Source: Pseudorasbora parva | Lineage: Eukaryota; Chordata; Actinopteri; Cypriniformes; Gobionidae | NCBI RefSeq assembly: GCF_024679245.1 | Contig: NC_090188.1 | Coordinates: 37,168,992-37,232,991 of the forward strand | DNA length: 64,000 nucleotides | Direction: 5' to 3' | Shown: in pieces, positions 57,819-64,000 of the stretch | Numbering within the stretch: the stretch's first letter is position 1 | Layout of the letters: every line of letters begins with the position of its first letter | Program-made: the position numbers and the translations under genes | Notes under the pieces: generated by a model | What the model saw: only the letters and a program-made list of their open reading frames with translations | What the model was told of the DNA's origin: nothing | Databases searched by the model: none

Positions 57819-59008
57819 AAGTGAAGCCTTGTTTATACTTTTGCCTGGCTCTGCGGCGTGAGCCTCCGCTGACTGCGCGCGCTCCTCCTCAAACAGACGA
57901 GGCGTTTATACTTGACGCGCTCGCCGTTGTGCTATTCTTTGAAACGACAGAGGGCGACTCTGCGTAATTGTTCTATAAACCATCCAGAAAAGCGTCGAGA
58001 AGTGGGCTAATGTACACAGGTGAGGATATTTATTTTAGTACATTTCACCAAAAACCAGATAACAAAAGATTTGTGTAAAACTCAAACCTTAGCTTAATAT
58101 TATTACTTGTGACATGACAACAAAATATATGTATGCAACTAAATTATCTCTTAAAGGTCCCGTTCTTCGGGATTCCATCTTTCAAACTCTAGTTAGTGTG
58201 TAATGTTGCTGTTAGAGCTTCAATAATACCTGTAAAATTTTAAAGCTCAAAGTTCAATGCCAAGCGAGATATTTTATTTAACAGAAGTTCCCTTTCAAAG
58301 CCTACAGCGAACGGTCGGTTTGGACTACAGCAGGAAGTGCAGGGATGCATGACGTCACTAGAACAGTTTGTTGACTAACCCTCCGCCCACAAGAACACGC
58401 AAAATAGGGGACGTGGTCTTGTTGCTCTTCCACGTGGAGAAGAGCGCACATTCAGCGCTTGCATCGCCCCGTTATGTAAGAGGTGGGACCTTTCTGGGCA
58501 AAGTGTGCTAAGCTGCTGTCCAATCACAACACGGGAAGCGCTGGCCCAATCAGAACTTGTTACGTGTTTCTGAAGGAGGGACTTCATAGAAAAAGGAAAT
58601 CATCAGGCCGTTTTTAGGACAGAGGAAACATGTTATACTCATGTTATATTGCACACTGTTAACATAATCAAAGCTTCGAAAACAGGCTAAGAACGGGACC
58701 TTTAAATATTTCCTAATTTCACTAAACATTTAAGTTTTGAGATTTATTTTTTTATTTGATTAAACATGGATCTTTATTTAAGAGAGCTTATTTCTGTTTT
58801 TGTAGGCTCATTTTGTTAATATAAGCACCTAATTTGTGTGTATTGTGTGTGTGAATCTCGGCTAGATTCGCTGAGAAGTGCACACCGGCAGGTGAAATGG
58901 GCTCTTGCGCACCCAACGCACACGACCGCCAACTCCGCGTTGACGTCATTTTGCCGCATGCACCCTCGCGCTCATGCGGACGCGTCAAGTATAAACAAGA
59001 CTTAAGTG
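57819..59008. mobile_element. DNA transposon with AAGCCTTGTTTATACTT ends
   Basis: The element is 57824-59003. It starts AAGCCTTGTTTATACTT and ends AAGTATAAACAAGACTT. AAGTG occurs on both sides (57819-57823 and 59004-59008), a possible 5-bp duplication. Subterminal regions are GC-rich (GACGCGCTCGCC, GGACGCGTC). A TTAA-type MITE (58155-58701) is inserted in it. No transposase. Confidence 0.75.
58151..58705. mobile_element. TTAA-duplicating MITE (AGGTCCCGTTCTT ends)
   Basis: The element is 58155-58701, AGGTCCCGTTCTTCGG at the left and CTAAGAACGGGACCT at the right (13-bp perfect inverted ends), with TTAA on each side (58151-58154, 58702-58705). The TTAA target suggests mobilisation by a piggyBac- or Kolobok-type enzyme. 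Nested inside 57824-59003. Confidence 0.85.
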
Positions 59009-59086
59009 TCTCAACTTCTCAAATTAATTCCTATGAAAGTTAAGCTTTCAAAGGCATGAACTGAAAAAGCGCCAGAATGAACACGC

Positions 59087-60600
59087 GTTGTCAGGGCTCT
59101 ACATAGCGCCCATTTTGGGCGCAAATTTACGCCTGAAAATTACTGTGTGCGACTGTGAAAAAATATTTAGGCGCACCGGTGCGAGTGACCCGATCGATTC
59201 TCATGAATGGATGTGTGTAATACAATCAGAATAAAAACTACAACTCCCGAAGTGCATCAACACTGAGAAACTGTTAGGCTACGTTTCCTAGTGCAATCAA
59301 CTGCTTTGCATGGCCTCAGTCAGCAGAAGAAGTGCAAAAAAGTGTGCGACGGACGGACTACACTTCAAACAACGTTTGTTTACAAGGTGAAACGGGTCTC
59401 TGAAGAGGCAGCCACGCGCACTTTAGCTACCAGACGCCTCACGCTGATGATTTACAGCCAAATCAAAATTAACTGGAAATACCACATTTGGATTATCATA
59501 AACAAGCTCAGAAATGAACGGATGCTTGGGGCAAAAATGCCATCAAAAATAATGTATTAATAATACATTTAGAAAGCCCTTGAGTTCTTGAGTTTAATCT
59601 TTATCACACATGTTGTTTAAAAAAATTACTAAATGTAACTTCTATAGAAGATTTTTTTTCCAAACCGTGTTTCTGTCTTATCCTGAATCACTATGGTACA
59701 CATAAAACAAGTGTTTATATTCCCGCTGCGGATTAGCACCGTATCTGTGCGACTCACCATAGACACAAACAGAGAAGTAGATCCGGCTGCAATGTTCTTG
59801 CGCGAGACGCATGCGGTTCTGTTTATGAAGCGCCAGAGCGCCAAAAGTCACGGCTTAATTGCTTTTGCTCCGAGTACTGGTATGATTGCATATGTGATAC
59901 TAATCTTGTACAAAAGTCCAGTAAACAAGTTGATATTAGGTAACAACGTTTCAGCCACAACACTGTCTATTTAGTGAAAATCAAAGCCACACCAGTCCAG
60001 AACTAATTCGCATCTCCAAGCGATTCGATTCAAATGAACCTGTGTTTTGAACTATTGACTGAATGAATTCCCGCCACCTACTGGCGGTTTTATTTTCATA
60101 TTTATACTTTGCATGGACTTCTTATTTAAAATATTAAATTTTTAAAGTTTATTTTGTACATATTTTTAAATTAAAAAACTTAGATGTAAAACATTCATAC
60201 AACATTATTTACACGTGTCTAAATCCCACTTCAGATAGAGCTCTGCAGTGCAAAAATTGATCTTTTGATGCATATCTCATTTGATTGGAAACAGACTTAA
60301 TTGTTATAACTGAATTTTTTGTATAAATTAACATTTTAAAAACAACTTTTCTATTTTAATTTAAGAAATTGACAGATGATGCATACCTTTAATAAGATTA
60401 GAAAACATTGCTCTTATAATGGTAAAAATGCCCCATGACATTAATTGAAAGGGACATATCGTCCTGTAATGGGAAAGTTATAATTGGAATGCGTTTGATG
60501 GATTAGAAAGTACTCCTAAATTGTTGACTGTGCTCCTAAATTTTTTTAATTAGGAGCACAAGTGCTCCTCAAAAAAAAGTTAGCGTAGAGCCCTGGTTGT
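59087..60600. mobile_element. DNA transposon with CAGGGCTCTAC ends
   Basis: The element is 59092-60595. CAGGGCTCTACATAGCGCCC at the left, AGTTAGCGTAGAGCCCTG at the right. GTTGT occurs at both sides (59087-59091 and 60596-60600), so the duplication appears to be 5 bp, not the 8 bp of typical hATs. The interior at 60001-60115 includes ATTCAAATGAACC and CGCCACCTACTGGCGGTTTT, related to 40140-40290. Open frames 59291-59560 and 59693-59974 are not recognised. Confidence 0.7.
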
Positions 60601-61030
60601 GAATCTATCCCGAGAGTGTGGTCGCGTTTACCTCAGCTCGCACCACGAGAGCTCATTCTGCTTATCACGAATGTATGTCATTTGACTCCTGCAGTTTGCG
60701 CACTGTGACACTCCCTCAGCAGCTAAATCACATATTAAACAGACACGTTCAGTTTTTAATTGTAGTGTCTGTTCTCTAACTGAACTGATTTTATGAAAAT
60801 GAACACGGTCACAGTGATTCAGTAGCGGTGGCTTTGGGAGTGGCCTCGTAGGGCAGAGAAGCATTCTGGGAATTGTAGTCTTTCATCCCCATGAGACAAA
60901 AATACATTTACTGTCTTTTCTCAGTCTAGAAAGCACCAAATATATATATTTTTTTTTTTACATTTCTACTACATTAATGACCCAGTCATTATAAATACAG
61001 ATTCATCTTCCCAGCACTGAAGTACCCCTT

Positions 61031-62274
61031 TAAAAAATAAGTTGCAATAATGCAAACTGCATTGATTAACAACCTTATAGCTCACAGTAGCTCTGTCTTT
61101 GAGGGTTTATAAATTATGGTTCAAAATCAGTTGAGAAACTGAATGGTATTTTTACTTCCTGAACCTGCCTGTATAATAAAAAGAGGAGAGAGAAATAGTA
61201 GGCAGAGCCGCAATCCACTGTGGGACGCAGTCTATGATGTGTGCTTGGATTATGTACGTTATTTTGGTAATTTCCATTCATTCTATACAGTAAAGATAAT
61301 CAGCAAACTGTTCACAGCAAACATGCTAAATGGGAAGTGGCATCTCTACTACCTGGTGCTGACCTGTTGACCTTCTGACCAACTTTAGTATTAGCATTTC
61401 TTGTGTACACTGTTCATGCTCCTAAAAATTACAAAGTCTCGCTACACAACATTCCACAAATGAAACCTTCGACACAGATATATTCATATCACATATCCCA
61501 GCCTTTGTCATCAATCATCAGAATACAAAACTGCAGGCAACTTTCACAAGAGCCAAGAGTGTATTACAGGCTAAGGGGATGTTTAAACTGAGAATAATCA
61601 TGTGCAATAGGAAATATAGTGTGTTGATGGATATTGTATAAATCACTTGTGCCATATTTCACTGAAAGCTAACACAACTTCTTTTATCCGCAGGCATTCA
61701 CACACAAAAAACTCACTTCGCAGGTGAAGAATGATTTGAATACATGACTAAGAGATTCTAGTTTATAAAAATAGCAAGTCAATGAAATTTTAAATGAATT
61801 TACTAACCTTTATTCAGTTATAGACCATGATGAATTTATTCTCTCCGTTGAACACGAGGTGAGATGATGTTCAAGCTGCTCTCTTCCATTCATGAAACTA
61901 CTGTCATGCTTAAATAACGTCAAAACACCCCATAAAAGTATCATAACAGTGAGTCCGTATGACTTATGTGTTAAATTCCAAATTATCTGAAGCCATATGA
62001 TAGCTTCGGTTAAGTGACACGTCGAAATTTAAATTGTTTTTCGCTAAAATGTCCGACACTAAATTTCATAAAGGCCTCGTCAGGTTCACAGGGCGAAGGT
62101 CACATGACACGCGTAAACCAATGACCTCGTTTTGAGAACCAGATTATTATTATTTTTTTTGGTCAATATATTATTTTTTCGTATCATTACAGTGTTTAGA
62201 TTATAAGAAAATAATGATATGATAAAAAATATATTTTATTAATATGTTATGCTATGTCCTCTGAGATAACACCA
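61031..62274. other. Stretch of low repeat content, no gene seen
   Basis: Open frame 61143-61370 (75 codons) is unremarkable. No transposon ends or RNA genes recognised; possibly unique host sequence. Confidence 0.4.
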
Positions 62275-63232
62275 GGGCCCAGTTTTTCAAAAGTAATCCA
62301 CTAGGATTTTGGATATCGGATTGGATGAAATCTTGAAAATGTGTTTTTCAAAAGAAAAAACGGATTACATAATCGGATTAGATCAAGTAATCCAATCTGG
62401 GGTTTGATCCGGATCAAACCTTTAGTTTGGGTTTTTCAGAATTTTTTTGTAGGATTTGGATCACTTTGATCCCGAAAATATGGATTAAACTGATCCCATC
62501 AGAAGGGTGGATTCAGCGACGATTTCATGCCCAAAATGTGATGAAAACTTAAAAAATGTATCAAATAATACTATATTTGGATCATGCAATATCCTACAAG
62601 ATATCCTATTTTTTCATAAGGTTTTAATTGTATTTGTTCATCCGTCAGGCTAAAGTGATAAGGTAGGCTTTAACGTATTCTGCCTTTCAGTATAGTTCTA
62701 CAGCAAAGTAGAAAGAGTTTGGTCTCATAAAATAATCCCCCAAACAGCTGTCAAAATTGACCAAAAACAATACATTTTATTCTGTCACTAACTGATATAT
62801 ATATTCATCACAATCGAAAATATTTTTGTTTTTAGAATATTTATCAGTGAAGCATGCAATGATTACAGAATAACCAAAAAATGCAAAGAATGGCAATCAC
62901 TGATTTTTGTTTTGTTTAGTTTTTTTTAATTAAATGTGTGTTTTCATTTCAAATAAAATTAACCTTATATTGACCCCACACTGGCTATTCTACGTGTTGC
63001 TCTTTACATATCTATAGTTCTACATTGTGATTCTCTATCCTGTTTGAGCACTGGTTATCCAGATTTAGTGATCCTGAACAGTTCCTATCCGGATCAGATT
63101 GATCCAATCCGATGTTGCTTTAAAAAACTGGCTCCAAAAGTAAGCTGGATTGCGTGATCACGGATCACAAAAAAAGGATTACTAAATCCGGATCAATTTT
63201 CTCCGGATTAAACTTTTTAAAAAACCGGGCCC
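62275..63232. mobile_element. DNA transposon with GGGCCCAGTTTTTCAAAA ends
   Basis: Starts GGGCCCAGTTTTTCAAAAGT and ends AACTTTTTAAAAAACCGGGCCC, imperfect inverted ends. On both sides subterminal GGATTACATAATCGG/TCCGGATCAAA words recur many times (62300-62500 and 63060-63220). About 960 bp, no coding region. Flanking duplication not clear. Confidence 0.7.
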
Positions 63233-63766
63233 AGGGGCCTATCTGCTCAAAACTAGGATAAGGGATTAAGCCGGGATATCTTGGTGATCTTGACATCTGT
63301 ATACAAAATTTAGTACACCGTTGTCGTGTAAACGTACCCTGAAGGCACACTCACACCAAGAACAATAATAAAAAATAATAACTCTATATTAGTTGATAAA
63401 TTGAGCCAGGATCATCAAGATATCCTTGTCTATACCAAACTTTGTTTAAAGATGATTATCAACTATGTTATGAAAGATAAAATAATTATTTGAAATGCAA
63501 TTTTTCTTTATGCAATATGTTTGTAAAATTGCCATAAGCAGGTATTGTAATTTTTTTTTTTTTTTAAATAAAAAAAATCAGGCCGCAATTGAAAATTTTG
63601 ACAGATCTAAAAAAAATTGTTGGCCAAATTGAATTTGTTTAAATAAATTACATCAATTCACAGAAATTCAGTTTGGCCTACTGAAAAATTCAGATGTGAT
63701 CAGTAACTACAACATTTTCAGTTGGGGCCTGATTTTTTTATTATAATTTTTTTACATTGTATTATA
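63233..63766. other. Non-coding stretch, possible relative of the previous element
   Basis: ATCTGCTCAAAACTAGGATA followed by GCCGGGATATCTTGGTGATC, with an inverted partner GCCAGGATCATCAAGATATC near 63402-63421, suggests another small element (about 63240-63440). The rest is AT-rich. Confidence 0.4.
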
Positions 63767-64000
63767 TACAGGTCCTTCTCAAAAGTTAGCATATGTGTTA
63801 AAAGTTCATTATTTTTTCATAATGTAACGATAAAAATTCAACTTTCATATATTTTAGAGTCATTGCACACCAACTGAAATATTTCAGGTCTTTTATTGTT
63901 TTAATACTGATGATTTTGGCATACAGCTCATGAAAACCCAAAATTCCTGTCTCAAAAGATTAGCATATCATGAAACAGTTCTCTAAACGAGCTATTAACC
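63767..64000 (+). mobile_element. Left end of a Tc1-like transposon running off the window
   Basis: A TA (63767-63768) followed by CAGGTCCTTCTCAAAAGTTA and, further in, GCACACCAACTGAAATATTT and TTGGCATACAGCTCATGAAA is the characteristic terminal region of a fish Tc1 family. GATTAGCATATCATGAAA near 63958 repeats the terminal motif, as in elements with long inverted repeats. The transposase, if present, lies outside the window. Confidence 0.85.

Larger units (their letters stand above)
57733..61030. repeat. Repeat-family copy split by two insertions
   Basis: Pieces 57733-57818, 59009-59086 and 60601-61030 together follow the order of the flanks at 32600-32803 and 35082-35420. The gaps are filled by the elements 57824-59003 and 59092-60595. 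The family contains AGTAGCGGTGGCTTTGGGA and AAATACAGATTCATCTTCCC. No coding frame. Confidence 0.78.

Overview
The window looks like a stretch of teleost, most probably cyprinid (carp/goldfish/zebrafish-type), nuclear genome. It is AT-rich, has no prokaryotic-style gene packing, and is filled with nested cut-and-paste DNA transposons (hAT, Tc1/mariner, PIF/Harbinger, TTAA-flanked MITEs), one tyrosine-recombinase (DIRS-type) retrotransposon, a tRNA-derived SINE, long microsatellites, a minisatellite and a short satellite array. This mix and the terminal motifs (for example TAGGGTTGGG, CAGTGGTGGA, TAGGGGTGCACC) are characteristic of cyprinid fish. I found no convincing host protein-coding gene; the only host-like hint is one weak candidate exon near 1.8 kb. 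No rRNA gene, functional tRNA gene or CRISPR array was seen.

Layout. 0-5.6 kb: TTAA-type MITE end, AT microsatellite, candidate exon, a decayed Tc1 element (2551-3718), and a hAT fragment carrying a BED-finger remnant. 5.6-8.7 kb: interleaved old DNA-transposon relics with a 180-bp GA tract. 10.3-11.2 kb: CpG-rich 27-bp minisatellite and a tRNA-derived SINE. 12.5-20.5 kb: several hAT elements, three of them bounded by perfect or near-perfect 8-bp target-site duplications. Two of these share an internal core but use different terminal types. 20.7-29.6 kb: truncated Tc1, small hATs, and a 3.4-kb element containing a Harbinger relic. 32.6-38.8 kb: nested hATs, a pair of near-identical 1.1-kb inverted copies, and a second BED-remnant hAT with perfect target-site duplication. 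39.5-44 kb: a hAT with CAGTGGTGGA ends and the best-preserved Tc1 transposase (one frameshift, DD35E spacing). 45.1-46.4 kb: fold-back MITE and a ~165-bp satellite. 46.5-52.1 kb: a full-length DIRS element with inverted terminal repeats, internal complementary region, Gag, RT/RNase H and an apparently complete tyrosine recombinase. 52-64 kb: hAT fragment, a Harbinger MITE with 39-bp termini, a repeat containing three further insertions, and the 5' end of another Tc1 element running off the window.

The genes seen are all selfish-element genes. Tc1 and hAT transposases act on terminal repeats of related non-autonomous copies. The DIRS proteins (Gag, RT/RNase H, recombinase) cooperate to copy RNA into circular DNA and integrate it. 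Most copies here are damaged. The DIRS recombinase frame and the Tc1 transposase at 42.7 kb are the least decayed. Boundaries of old relics are approximate, and all family assignments rest on reading motifs by eye, not on database searches.
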